64,000 nt of DNA, from contig NZ_LVHF01000017.1 in the NCBI RefSeq assembly GCF_001650345.1, positions 59,810 through 123,809 on the forward strand. The letters are read 5' to 3'. The notes below the pieces were generated by a model. That model was given only the letters and a program-made list of their open reading frames with translations, did not search any database and was not told the origin of the DNA. The DNA comes from Photobacterium jeanii (lineage in GTDB: Bacteria > Pseudomonadota > Gammaproteobacteria > Enterobacterales > Vibrionaceae). Both the position numbers and the translations under genes were made by a program. Every line of letters starts with the position of its first letter. Position 1 is the stretch's first letter. Shown piece after piece: positions 1 through 8,212 of this stretch.

Positions 1-309
1 CACCTGTTGCCACCATTGTTTTGCCTGATCTTGGATCGGTTGTGGCAGCTTTGCCAGCAAAGTTTGCATACCTTGGTTATCGGCCGTGGTACCAAGCTGG
101 TTTAAGATCGTTTGACGATTCGCCGCGTGCTGGTTCAAGGTCGCCATCAACTGCTCCATCGCCGCATTGTGCGGTGTCAGGGCTTGATTATCACGATTGA
201 CCAACAGGTTATGCTGCTCTTTCAGCTGATTCGCCATTTGTTGGTAATGGCTCACATCTTGTTTAAGCTCACCTAACAGGGTTTTGATCAGGGTATTACT
301 GTCAGCCAT
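1..309 (-). CDS. flgN: Lateral flagellar chaperone FlgN (3' end cut by window edge)
   Basis: FlgN is the cytoplasmic export chaperone for the hook-filament junction proteins FlgK and FlgL. The first 103 codons are present on the minus strand, beginning MADSNTLIKTLLGELKQD; the rest lies outside the window. The visible part is a glutamine-rich helical protein with many heptad-like leucines, as expected of FlgN. The ATG overlaps the flgM stop codon (TAATG at 307-311), so the two genes are probably translationally coupled. Its position as last gene of flgA-flgM-flgN, divergent from flgB, is the main support because FlgN sequences are poorly conserved. Confidence 0.8.
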   Translation of the reverse strand, partial: MADSNTLIKTLLGELKQDVSHYQQMANQLKEQHNLLVNRDNQALTPHNAAMEQLMATLNQHAANRQTILNQLGTTADNQGMQTLLAKLPQPIQDQAKQWWQQV

Positions 310-587
310 TATTGGTTGCCTTGGTAGTAATCAACCATAGTGCCTGCGAGTTTATCCAGATCAACGTTAACCTGACCAGATTGCAGCATTTGCTTCATCT
401 TCGCCACTTTATCCATATCAACGTCGCTGGTATTGCGAAGTTCGGCTTTGGCATTTTGTAGGGAACGCACGTCGTTGCTTAGTTCTACCTGTTTGGCTGC
501 TGGCGTTGCGGCAGCGCTTTTGTTCGCTGATGTGCGGCTGTCGATAGTAACAGGCTGTGACATCGCGCTTTGAATTTTTCCAATCAT
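309..587 (-). CDS. flgM: Anti-sigma-28 factor FlgM
   Basis: FlgM binds and inhibits the flagellar sigma factor FliA until the hook is complete, when it is exported. The 92-residue protein has a disordered, alanine- and threonine-rich N-terminal half and a C-terminal sigma-binding half with the typical pattern LSNDVRSLQNAKAELR and a tail ending DLDKLAGTMVDYYQGNQ. The frame is open from a TTG at 599, but the ATG at 587 is preferred because a GAG purine motif lies seven bases upstream. The cognate FliA is encoded in this window at 20.3 kb. flgM follows flgA after a 118-bp gap and overlaps flgN by one base. Confidence 0.88.
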   Translation of the reverse strand: MIGKIQSAMSQPVTIDSRTSANKSAAATPAAKQVELSNDVRSLQNAKAELRNTSDVDMDKVAKMKQMLQSGQVNVDLDKLAGTMVDYYQGNQ

Positions 588-705
588 GCGATTACTCAAT
601 CGGTAATAAGTAATAGGTTTATAGCTATACAGCGACCAACAAAATCTGAGCTTAACTGCTTTTTTGATCTTTTGCGCAAATTATATCAATTTTGATCCGC
701 TAAGG

Positions 706-1479
706 TTAAAACAAGGTTTTGACTTTTTGAGGTCCTACCACGGTTGCCAAAATGGTTTTGTCGGTAGTGCTATTTTTTACCTTGATTTGTTCACCCTTGC
801 TTCCTGCTTCTAGTGCAACGCCCTTCATTCGCGCCGTCATGTTGCCATATTTAGCTTCAATCACCACTTCTTGGCGTCGTTCAACCCAATTGCGCTGTTC
901 AACCATCCGAGGGCTGATAATTTTCCCTGCGGTGATCCGCCGTTTACTGACTTGGTTTTTGAGCTCGCTGACTTTAGTGAAATACCCCTGACGGACATAA
1001 GAAATATCGGTTCGACGACGCCTGAGATCTTTTTGATTTAAGGTTTGTTCACGCTCGATGGTGTTTTTGGCCACCACTAATTTGAGGTACACCTTTACAT
1101 CGGCTTTGGCGCGAGATTTCCAATAGTTTGGCTTGTGACATTCTAACGTTAGGGTCACTTTGCCGATAGGTTGGCGTGCTTGATTACGGCTGATCGCCAA
1201 TGGTGTATCGCAGGGTGATAGCTCAGGGGTATCAATATCAAAGCGAAAATCATTACTGCCAACACTGCCTGCAAAGCGCGCCACTTCGCGGTATAAAAAA
1301 CTGCGAATTTGGGGCGCGTATTCTGATTTTTTCTTGTTGTTAGCCATACTTAGCGGGCTACAAAGTGCCGCAATTAATCCTATCCCTGTGATCAATGCTA
1401 GGCGGATAACGCGTCTTTCCGAGCGGAAGTTGAGCTTCCGCTCTAGACGGATGTTATCGGACTTATTCTTGTAAAGCAT
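706..1479 (-). CDS. flgA: Flagellar basal body P-ring chaperone FlgA
   Basis: FlgA is a periplasmic chaperone needed for assembly of the FlgI P-ring. The protein (257 residues from the ATG at 1479) has a basic N-terminus followed by a hydrophobic stretch (LALITGIGLIAALCSPLSMA) that acts as a signal peptide. The C-terminal half is the SAF-like domain, with the family motif GKIISPRMVEQRNWVERR and the end TDKTILATVVGPQKVKTLF, typical of FlgA. The frame stays open to 1563, but that start would overlap flgB and the sigma-54 promoter on the other strand, and a GAGATAGA purine stretch precedes the ATG at 1479. It is the first gene of the leftward flgAMN unit. Confidence 0.88.
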   Translation of the reverse strand: MLYKNKSDNIRLERKLNFRSERRVIRLALITGIGLIAALCSPLSMANNKKKSEYAPQIRSFLYREVARFAGSVGSNDFRFDIDTPELSPCDTPLAISRNQARQPIGKVTLTLECHKPNYWKSRAKADVKVYLKLVVAKNTIEREQTLNQKDLRRRRTDISYVRQGYFTKVSELKNQVSKRRITAGKIISPRMVEQRNWVERRQEVVIEAKYGNMTARMKGVALEAGSKGEQIKVKNSTTDKTILATVVGPQKVKTLF

Positions 1480-1501
1480 TGATCTATCTCGTTTAAATAA
1501 A

Positions 1502-1517
1502 TGGCATAAAGTTTGCT
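1502..1517 (+). promoter_or_regulatory. Sigma-54 promoter of the flgB operon
   Basis: The sequence TGGCAT-N5-TTGCT gives GG and GC separated by exactly ten bases, matching the -24/-12 consensus (TGGCAC-N5-TTGCW). It lies 36 bases before the flgB ATG. In V. parahaemolyticus the lateral hook and basal-body genes depend on sigma-54 and the activator LafK; use of the same regulator here is an inference. Confidence 0.72.
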
Positions 1518-1552
1518 TTATATGGCTGTTCAACCGATACAGAGTAGATGAG

Positions 1553-1927
1553 ATGGCTATCAATTTTGAGGATGCATTGGGCGTACACCCTAATACATTG
1601 CAGTTCCGAACACAACGCGCAAAGGTGTTGGCCAGTAACTTGGCAAACGCGGATACCCCGAATTTTAAAGCGCGTGATATCAGTTTTCAGGACGCGATGG
1701 ATGAGGTCGCAAGTCAAGCGCGCTCTAAGCACTTAAGCCGTCGTCATCAAGCTCAGTCGTATGAGCTTCTGTACCGCAATCCGCAGCAACCCGCGCAGGA
1801 TGGTAACACGGTTGAACTAGGAGTTGAGCAGGCCAAATTCGCAGGTAATGCTATGGATATGGAAACCAGCCTGACTTTTTTGAACATGAAAATTCGCGGT
1901 CTGAAGCAGGCCATTAACGGACAGTGA
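1553..1927 (+). CDS. flgB: Flagellar proximal rod protein FlgB
   Basis: FlgB is a rod subunit in the periplasmic part of the basal body. The 124-residue protein begins MAINFEDALGVHPNTLQFR and carries the conserved N-terminal rod signature ASNLANADTPNFKARDI at about residues 25-41. The C-terminal amphipathic helix (GNAMDMETSLTFLNMKIRGLKQAI) is the part that packs in the rod. Length is normal for the family (about 115-140). It is the first gene of a tightly packed run in which flgC begins five bases after the flgB stop. Confidence 0.95.
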   Translation: MAINFEDALGVHPNTLQFRTQRAKVLASNLANADTPNFKARDISFQDAMDEVASQARSKHLSRRHQAQSYELLYRNPQQPAQDGNTVELGVEQAKFAGNAMDMETSLTFLNMKIRGLKQAINGQ

Positions 1928-1932
1928 TCAGT

Positions 1933-2352
1933 ATGTCTTTTTCTTCTCTATATGACATTGCAGGCTCGGCAATGACAGCGCAGACCGTTCGCCTGAACAC
2001 GGTAGCCAGTAACTTGGCGAATGCCGATGTGGTTTCTGGTTCTGAACGCGAAGGTTACCGAGCAAAGCGCCCAGTATTTTCATCAGTGATGATGGATATG
2101 AACAACCCGATGGCAGGCACTCGTGTTCGCATCGACGATGTAATCGAGAGTGATGAACCATTGCGTCGTCGCTATGAGCCAAACCATCCAAAGGCTAACG
2201 AGCAAGGGTACGTATTCCACTCAACGGTCAACGTGGTTGAGGAAATGGCTGACATGATGGCGGCATCACGCAGCTTTGAAACCAATGTCGATGTAATGAG
2301 TCGTGCTCGCAGTATGCAGCAAGGCATTTTGCGTCTTGGTCAAACAAGTTAG
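1933..2352 (+). CDS. flgC: Flagellar proximal rod protein FlgC
   Basis: FlgC is the second proximal rod subunit. The start is placed at the ATG at 1933, giving MSFSSLYDIAGSAMTAQTVRLN, which matches the usual FlgC N-terminus; a GTG at 1924 inside flgB would add three unsupported residues. The rod motif TVASNLANADVV lies near residue 25, and the C-terminal helix contains VNVVEEMADMMAASRSFETN, the family signature. The 139-residue length is typical. It lies directly between flgB and flgD. Confidence 0.94.
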   Translation: MSFSSLYDIAGSAMTAQTVRLNTVASNLANADVVSGSEREGYRAKRPVFSSVMMDMNNPMAGTRVRIDDVIESDEPLRRRYEPNHPKANEQGYVFHSTVNVVEEMADMMAASRSFETNVDVMSRARSMQQGILRLGQTS

Positions 2353-2363
2353 GAAGTTAGAGC

Positions 2364-3050
2364 ATGAGCTTAGCAAGAGTTAATACCGCAGGTCAGTTTC
2401 ACCAAGCTGATTCTCAAAGTGCTCAACCTCAGGTTGCGAGCAACGGTAACAAGAAAGACATGACGCCAACCAGTAATGACTTTTTAACCATGATGGTGGC
2501 ACAGGTTCAAAACCAGAACCCATTGAACCCAACCGATGGTACTGAGTACCTGACCCAGCTAGGCATGATGTCAGCGGTGTCGAGTTTGGAAGGGGTAAAA
2601 ACGGGCATGATGAACCTCAACATCGGCATGACCAACTTAGAGATGCTGCAATCGACCAACTTGGTGGGTAAGAAGGTATTGATGGACGTGAAAAACGGCC
2701 TTGATATCAACGAGGGTCAAACCATCAATGGTCGGGTGCAATTCGATAAGCCAGTCGATAAAGCCACTGTGATTGTGTACGACGAGAAAGGCAAAGAAGT
2801 CGACAAGATCAAACTGGGCGCACAAGGCAAAGGCATGGCGGAGTTTGAAATCGATGGTGATGACCTAGGTAAAGGTACTTACTCGTTCAAAGTGGTTGCA
2901 GAAAATGGCGATAACGCGTGGGAGCAAAACATCATGATTGCTGCCAAGGTGGACTCAGTCAATATTCCTGCCAATGGCGGGGCTGTGATGCTGAACTTAG
3001 CGGGCGTAGGCAAGATGTCGATGTTCGATATGCGTGAAATAACGGCGTAA
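2364..3050 (+). CDS. flgD: Flagellar hook cap protein FlgD
   Basis: FlgD caps the growing hook and directs polymerisation of FlgE, then is lost. The 228-residue protein has the conserved N-terminal block NDFLTMMVAQVQNQNPLNP followed by the TEYLTQLGMMSAVSSLEGV segment, and a C-terminal beta-rich part with FlgD-Ig and Tudor-like folds (INGRVQFDKPVDKATVIVYDEKG). A GGAAG purine motif precedes the ATG. It starts 11 bases after flgC and is followed by flgE. Confidence 0.94.
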   Translation: MSLARVNTAGQFHQADSQSAQPQVASNGNKKDMTPTSNDFLTMMVAQVQNQNPLNPTDGTEYLTQLGMMSAVSSLEGVKTGMMNLNIGMTNLEMLQSTNLVGKKVLMDVKNGLDINEGQTINGRVQFDKPVDKATVIVYDEKGKEVDKIKLGAQGKGMAEFEIDGDDLGKGTYSFKVVAENGDNAWEQNIMIAAKVDSVNIPANGGAVMLNLAGVGKMSMFDMREITA

Positions 3051-3083
3051 ATAATAAATAAAAGAAGTAGATAGGTAGATTTT

Positions 3084-4283
3084 ATGTCAATTAGTGTTGG
3101 CCTGAGTGGCTTACGAGCAACATCGGAACAAATGAACTCCATCAGCCACAACATCGCGAACGTGGGTACTGTGGGCTTTAAATCGTCACGTACTGAGTTC
3201 CAAGATGTTTACGCACCGCAATTCGGTGGTGGTGAGATGAACGGTGTAGAAGTGGCGCAAGTACGTCAAAGCTTCACCTCTGGTGGCACCACCAGTACAG
3301 GTCGTAACAGCGATTTGGCGATCAACGGTGAAGGCTTCTTCATGGTGCAAAACAATGGCCAGCAGATGTTTACCCGTAACGGTGTGTTTAACCTAGATAC
3401 TGAAGGCTATTTGGTTTCAGGTGACGGCTACCGTTTGCAAGGCTATGGCGTAACAAGCTCAGGCCAAATTCAGACTGGTACTGTGACTGATCTGAAAGTA
3501 GACACCAGTGACATGGCGGCGAAGGTGTCATCTAAGATCAACCAAGGTTTGAACTTGGATGCTAATGCGAAAGCGATTGATTCGGCTAAAGTGAAGTTCG
3601 ATCCGGAAGACCCTCAAACATTCACGTCGAGCGTGACGTCTACGATTTACGATTCACTAGGTAGTGAACACCAATTAACGCAGTACTACGTAAAAACTGA
3701 CAAAAATCAGTGGGAAATCCATTACAAGATGGACGATAAAGTGCTTGCTGATAAGAACACCGTTTCTTTCGATGCTGACGGTAAAGTGACCGATGAGTCA
3801 GCTCTTAACCTGAACCTAACGTTCGACAACGGTGCGAAGCCACAAGCGCTTGCACTTACGATGAAAGATGTTACTCAGTACGGCAGTGAATTCTCTATCA
3901 ACAAAAATGCATCTGACGGTCACGCACCAGGTCAAATCGCAGGTTGGTATTTTGAAGGTGACGGTACGGTTTACGCGCGTTACTCAAACGGTCAGACCAA
4001 AGCACAAGGTCAGGTACTAATGGCACGCTTCCCGAACCAAGAAGGTTTGCAACAAGCGGGCGGTACGCGTTGGACACAGAGCTTTGCCTCTGGTGCCCCT
4101 CTGCTAGGTACTCCGGGTACAGGTCAAATGGGTGCATTGCGTACGGGTATGTATGAAAACTCGAACGTTAACCTAACGAATGAAATGGTGTCTCTGATGT
4201 CTGCGCAAAGCAACTATCAGGCGAATGCGAAAACCATCAAGGTATCGCAAGAAATGACCCAGATTCTATTCCAGAACTTATAA
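3084..4283 (+). CDS. flgE: Flagellar hook protein FlgE
   Basis: FlgE polymerises to form the extracellular hook. The protein is 399 residues, within the usual range. The N-terminus MSISVGLSGLRATSEQMNSI with SHNIANVGTVGFKSSRTEF is the flagellar rod/hook N-terminal domain, the middle has the FlgE D2-type beta domain, and the C-terminus (MSAQSNYQANAKTIKVSQEM) is the rod/hook C-terminal domain. It starts 33 bases after flgD and ends 13 bases before flgF. Confidence 0.96.
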   Translation: MSISVGLSGLRATSEQMNSISHNIANVGTVGFKSSRTEFQDVYAPQFGGGEMNGVEVAQVRQSFTSGGTTSTGRNSDLAINGEGFFMVQNNGQQMFTRNGVFNLDTEGYLVSGDGYRLQGYGVTSSGQIQTGTVTDLKVDTSDMAAKVSSKINQGLNLDANAKAIDSAKVKFDPEDPQTFTSSVTSTIYDSLGSEHQLTQYYVKTDKNQWEIHYKMDDKVLADKNTVSFDADGKVTDESALNLNLTFDNGAKPQALALTMKDVTQYGSEFSINKNASDGHAPGQIAGWYFEGDGTVYARYSNGQTKAQGQVLMARFPNQEGLQQAGGTRWTQSFASGAPLLGTPGTGQMGALRTGMYENSNVNLTNEMVSLMSAQSNYQANAKTIKVSQEMTQILFQNL

Positions 4284-4296
4284 GTCGAGGCTGGGC

Positions 4297-5031
4297 ATGG
4301 ATAAATTATTGTTCACCGCGATGTCGGGTGCGAGCCGCGTAATGATGGCGCAGCAAGTGCATGCCAATAACCTCGCTAACGTGAATACCACAGGCTTTCG
4401 TTCTGATATTGAGCAAGCAGATAGCGTGAAAGTGAAAGGGCAGGGCTATGACAGCCGCGCCCTGGTTGCTGCACGTGCTGGTGGTTCTGACTTTTCTGCA
4501 GGAACGTTACAGCACACCGACAACCCTTTGGATGTGGCGATTCGTGGTAAAGGTTTCTTTGCGGTTGAAGCTCACGAAGGCGATGAAGCGTATACCCGTG
4601 CCGGTAACTTTACCTTGGGTGCGGAAGGCGAACTGATGCTGGGTGAGCGCCCTGTAATGGGCGTTGGCGGCGCTATCGTGATCCCAGAATACGAGCAACT
4701 GAACATTGGTAGCGATGGCACCATTTCGGTTGTGCCTCAGGGGGGGGGCTTAGTGCAGGAAGTGGGCCAACTGAAGTTGGTTAACCCGGATTTTGCACAG
4801 CTACGTAAAAGCGAAGATGGTCTGTTCCGTGTCACCGGTGAAGGCGGTCAAGCGGATGCGGCAGACGATGTCACAGTGGCGGCGGGCTACCTAGAAAGCA
4901 GCAACGTAAACGCGATTGATGCTTTGGTGAACAATATTTCTTTAGCTCGTAACTTCGAGCTACAAGTCAAAATGATGAAGACAGCCGAGCAATTGGCGAC
5001 TACCGGCAACCGCCTGATCCGCGGTAACTAA
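4297..5031 (+). CDS. flgF: Flagellar proximal rod protein FlgF
   Basis: FlgF is a rod subunit next to FlgG. The 244-residue protein begins MDKLLFTAMSGASRVMMAQQ and has the motif ANNLANVNTTGFRSDI near residue 25; the C-terminus ends LVNNISLARNFELQVKMMKT and TTGNRLIRG, typical of FlgF. An unusual feature is a run of nine G bases (4740-4748) within the Q-G-G-G-L codons, which could slip during replication; see findings. flgG follows after an 83-bp gap, larger than elsewhere in the operon. Confidence 0.95.
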   Translation: MDKLLFTAMSGASRVMMAQQVHANNLANVNTTGFRSDIEQADSVKVKGQGYDSRALVAARAGGSDFSAGTLQHTDNPLDVAIRGKGFFAVEAHEGDEAYTRAGNFTLGAEGELMLGERPVMGVGGAIVIPEYEQLNIGSDGTISVVPQGGGLVQEVGQLKLVNPDFAQLRKSEDGLFRVTGEGGQADAADDVTVAAGYLESSNVNAIDALVNNISLARNFELQVKMMKTAEQLATTGNRLIRGN

Positions 5032-5114
5032 TCTTCATTTGAGGATCATAAAAGCCCTCTTCATGTCTCGATACGGCAGCAATAGGCTGCCGCTTTTTCT
5101 CAGGAGTAATAGCT

Positions 5115-5900
5115 ATGCATCCTGCTTTATGGGTGAGTAAAACGGGTCTTGCAGCGCAAGACACCCAAATGCAAGTCATTTCAAACAACCTTGCAAACGT
5201 GAATACGGTTGGCTTTAAACAAGACCGTGCGGTGTTTGAAGACTTGTTCTATCAAATGAAAAAACAGCCGGGCTCGATGGTAGACCAGCAAAACGAAGCT
5301 CCGGGTGGCCTGCAATTGGGTAACGGTGTTCGCACAGTGGGTACCCAGAAGTTAATGAAGACGGGTAGCTACCAAAATACCCAAGAAGCGACTGACTTAG
5401 CGATCATGGGCGCAGGTTTCTTCCAAGTTGAAATGAGCGACGGTACCACGGCTTATACCCGTAATGGTCAATTCCACCGTAACTCTGAAGGTATGTTGGT
5501 AACGGCTGCGGGCTTACCGATGATCCCGAACATTGAGATCCCAGAAAATGCGACAGGCATGAGTGTGGGTAAAGATGGCATGGTGACTATTCAGATCCAA
5601 GGCGATCCGCAACCACAAGAGTTGGGTCAAATTACTTTGGCGAACTTCACTAACCCATCGGGTCTAGAAGCGCTGGGCGGTAACTTGTTCCGTGAAACTG
5701 GTGCGTCTGGTGCGCCAACCGAAGGTGTGGGTGGTGAAGATGGTATTGGTGCTATCAACCAGTTCACCCTTGAAGGTTCAAACGTGAGCGTCGTGGAAGA
5801 GATGGTGAACATGATCACCACCCAACGTGCCTACGAAATGAATGCCAAAGTGGTATCAAGTGCCGACCAAATGCTGAAGTTTGTCAGCCAATCGATGTGA
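5115..5900 (+). CDS. flgG: Flagellar distal rod protein FlgG
   Basis: FlgG forms the distal rod through the P and L rings. The protein (261 residues, normal length) starts MHPALWVSKTGLAAQDTQMQ, has the rod motif SNNLANVNTVGFKQDRAVF, and includes the FlgG-specific stretch following it (LFYQMKKQPGSMVDQQNEAP) that distinguishes FlgG from FlgE. The C-terminus VVEEMVNMITTQRAYEMNAK is the highly conserved family signature. A CAGGAG ribosome site precedes the ATG. Confidence 0.97.
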   Translation: MHPALWVSKTGLAAQDTQMQVISNNLANVNTVGFKQDRAVFEDLFYQMKKQPGSMVDQQNEAPGGLQLGNGVRTVGTQKLMKTGSYQNTQEATDLAIMGAGFFQVEMSDGTTAYTRNGQFHRNSEGMLVTAAGLPMIPNIEIPENATGMSVGKDGMVTIQIQGDPQPQELGQITLANFTNPSGLEALGGNLFRETGASGAPTEGVGGEDGIGAINQFTLEGSNVSVVEEMVNMITTQRAYEMNAKVVSSADQMLKFVSQSM

Positions 5901-5910
5901 GTTTAAGGCC

Positions 5911-6573
5911 ATGATGCGCGTTATTATTCTTCTTTTCACCAGCCTATTGGCTGCGGGATGTACTTCGGTTTCTGAGGTGGTGGATACCCAACCGCCAGAG
6001 GAAGTGCCGTACACCAATTACCCTACTTTTGAAGCCAATACCGATGGCAGTTTGTTTAATTCCAACTACGGAATGGCACTGTTTCAGGATCGTCGTGCGT
6101 TTCGTGTTGGCGATATCCTAACCGTGGTGTTAGACGAGCAAACACGTTCGAGCAAAAAAGCGGGTACCTCGTTTGGAAAAGAGAGTAATACCGGCATCAC
6201 TGTTCCTAAATTTGCAGGCACGCCTTACCCCGATGCCGAGTTTTCGATGAAGGGCGATCGCGATTTTAAAGGCTCATCATCGAGCTCACAGCAAAACTCC
6301 CTGAGCGGCAGCATTACAGTGTTGGTATCGGAAGTGATGCCCAATGGTGTGCTGCGCGTACGTGGTGAAAAATGGCTAAAGCTCAACCAAGGTAACGAAT
6401 ACATTCGTTTATCGGGTTTAGCGCGCGTGGATGATATCGATGGCGGCAACCGTATTTCATCTCAGCGTTTAGGTGATGCGCGTATTACCTATTCAGGTCG
6501 CGGCACGTTAGCTGACGCCAACGAAGCTGGTTGGTTGTCTCGCTTCTTCAATAGTTCATGGTTCCCTATCTAA
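5911..6573 (+). CDS. flgH: Flagellar L-ring lipoprotein FlgH
   Basis: FlgH forms the L ring in the outer membrane around the rod. The N-terminus is a lipoprotein signal ([17 protein letters not shown]) with the lipobox LAAGC, so Cys17 should be lipidated. The rest shows family motifs: [41 protein letters not shown] and [16 protein letters not shown]. Two ATG codons occur at 5911 and 5914; the AAGG motif fits the second slightly better, changing the length by one residue. A frame extension back to 5881 inside flgG is not used. The stop overlaps the flgI start (TAATG). Confidence 0.95.
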   Translation: MMRVIILLFTSLLAAGCTSVSEVVDTQPPEEVPYTNYPTFEANTDGSLFNSNYGMALFQDRRAFRVGDILTVVLDEQTRSSKKAGTSFGKESNTGITVPKFAGTPYPDAEFSMKGDRDFKGSSSSSQQNSLSGSITVLVSEVMPNGVLRVRGEKWLKLNQGNEYIRLSGLARVDDIDGGNRISSQRLGDARITYSGRGTLADANEAGWLSRFFNSSWFPI

Positions 6574-7682
6574 TGACAATGAAAAAAATCCTGTTTGTAG
6601 TGGGCTTGTTACTTAGCCCATTGATGGCGACAGCACGTCCGCTACTGAGTCTGGTTGATATTCAAGGGATCCGTGAAAACCAGTTAGTCGGCTACGGTCT
6701 CGTGGTGGGCTTGAGTGGTACGGGTGATAAAAGCCAAACCAAGTTTACTTCTCAATCGGTGAAAAACATGCTGAGCCAGTTTGGGGTTCAGCTACCCGCC
6801 AATGCCGATCCGAAATTGAAGAACGTGGCAGCGGTTGCTGTCAGTGCCACTATTCCGCCGCTAGCGGGGAAAGGTCAGGCGCTGGATATCACGGTATCGT
6901 CAATTGGTGATGCCAAAAGTTTGCGTGGTGGTACCTTGCTGTTAACGCCATTAAAAGGGGTTGATGGGCAGGTTTACGCTGTTGCTCAAGGTAACTTGGT
7001 TGTGGGTGGTGTTAAAGCCCAAGGTAATAGCGGTTCGGGTATCACGATTAATATTCCAACTGCAGGCTTGATCCCGAATGGCGGTATTATTGAGCGTGAA
7101 ATTCCATCGTCGTTTTTAACTTCGACCGATGTGATTTTGAATCTTAAAACGCCAGGTTTTAATACTGCACGCAATATCGAAAAAGCGATCAATAACGTAT
7201 TTGGTCCACAAGTAGCATCAGCAGAAAGCCATGCGCGAATTCGTGTTCGTGCTCCGCATGATGCTAACCAACGTGTCACTTTCCTCGCGATGCTGGAAAG
7301 CCTTGATGTGCAGCAGCACAAGTCGCTCGATAAAGTGGTGTTTAACTCACGTACCGGCACCATTGTGGTGGGTAAAGACGTTAAGGTTCATACCGCAGCG
7401 GTTAGCCACGGTAACCTCACGGTTAGTGTGGTAGAGAACTACAACGTAAGTCAGCCGAATGCCTTTAGTAATGGTAATACGACGGTGACGCCAAGTTCAG
7501 ATGTGTCTATCGACCAAGAGCGCGGCAAAGTATTTATTTGGCCGGAAAGCAAGGAAGGCACTTCGCTGCAAAGTATTGTTGATGCAGTGAATAGCTTAGG
7601 TGCTTCGCCGAACGATTTGATGGCAATTTTGATTGCGTTAGACGAAGCGGGCGCGCTGGACGGTCAACTGGTAATTCTGTAA
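6573..7682 (+). CDS. flgI: Flagellar P-ring protein FlgI
   Basis: FlgI forms the periplasmic P ring. The protein is 369 residues from the ATG at 6573, which overlaps the flgH stop; the ATG at 6579 ([19 protein letters not shown]) is also plausible. The signal peptide ends before [20 protein letters not shown], and [15 protein letters not shown] is the FlgI hallmark. The C-terminus [20 protein letters not shown] is conserved. Frame extension back to 6558 would enter flgH and is rejected. The stop overlaps the flgJ start. Confidence 0.95.
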   Translation: MTMKKILFVVGLLLSPLMATARPLLSLVDIQGIRENQLVGYGLVVGLSGTGDKSQTKFTSQSVKNMLSQFGVQLPANADPKLKNVAAVAVSATIPPLAGKGQALDITVSSIGDAKSLRGGTLLLTPLKGVDGQVYAVAQGNLVVGGVKAQGNSGSGITINIPTAGLIPNGGIIEREIPSSFLTSTDVILNLKTPGFNTARNIEKAINNVFGPQVASAESHARIRVRAPHDANQRVTFLAMLESLDVQQHKSLDKVVFNSRTGTIVVGKDVKVHTAAVSHGNLTVSVVENYNVSQPNAFSNGNTTVTPSSDVSIDQERGKVFIWPESKEGTSLQSIVDAVNSLGASPNDLMAILIALDEAGALDGQLVIL

Positions 7683-8212
7683 TGAAACTCATTGAAAACG
7701 ATCATCACTCTGCGCTGTACAACGACGTGAGTGAACTGCAAAAAATCACGGCAAACCCAGATCAAACTCAAGCGCTGCAACAAGCGGCTAATCAGTTTGA
7801 AGCCGTGTTTTTGCAAACCGTGCTGCGCCATATGCGCCGCGCATCTGAGTCTATCCATGAAGGGGAAGAGTCCCCTTTTAACAGCAAGCAGCAGAAATTT
7901 TTCCGTGAAATGTACGACAGCCAAATCGCGGTAGAAATGAGCCAGCAGCAGAGCATGGGCATTGCCGATATGTTGATGAAGCAATTAAGTCAGCACGACG
8001 CATTTAAGCCACAGCCACAAGCGGTCGCTGTTAATCAGCAAGTCGCAATGACATCGACGACTGGCATGACGGGAGCAAGCGCAGGACGCTTTAGCCCGGT
8101 GACAGCGCCGGCGTCGTCATCGGCTAGCCCTGTAACCATGCCGCATTGGTGGAGTAACAATACGCCGCTGTCGCAGCACCTGAAAATCCAGATGGATGAT
8201 GAAGAACTATGA
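7682..8212 (+). CDS. flgJ: Flagellar rod-assembly protein FlgJ, rod-binding domain only
   Basis: FlgJ acts in rod assembly. In many polar and peritrichous systems it has an N-terminal rod-capping domain and a C-terminal glucosaminidase domain. This 176-residue protein contains the first part (AANQFEAVFLQTVLRHMRRAS, QQKFFREMYDSQIAVEMSQQ, GIADMLMKQLS) but ends with a short Ala/Ser/Pro-rich tail, so the muramidase domain is missing. There is no sign of a frameshift: flgK begins four bases before the flgJ stop. Peptidoglycan opening for this flagellum must therefore be supplied by another enzyme. Confidence 0.9.
   Translation: MKLIENDHHSALYNDVSELQKITANPDQTQALQQAANQFEAVFLQTVLRHMRRASESIHEGEESPFNSKQQKFFREMYDSQIAVEMSQQQSMGIADMLMKQLSQHDAFKPQPQAVAVNQQVAMTSTTGMTGASAGRFSPVTAPASSSASPVTMPHWWSNNTPLSQHLKIQMDDEEL

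Noticed and set aside
1480..1563. Longer flgA start
   Set aside because: It would cross the sigma-54 promoter and the flgB start and put residues before the signal peptide.
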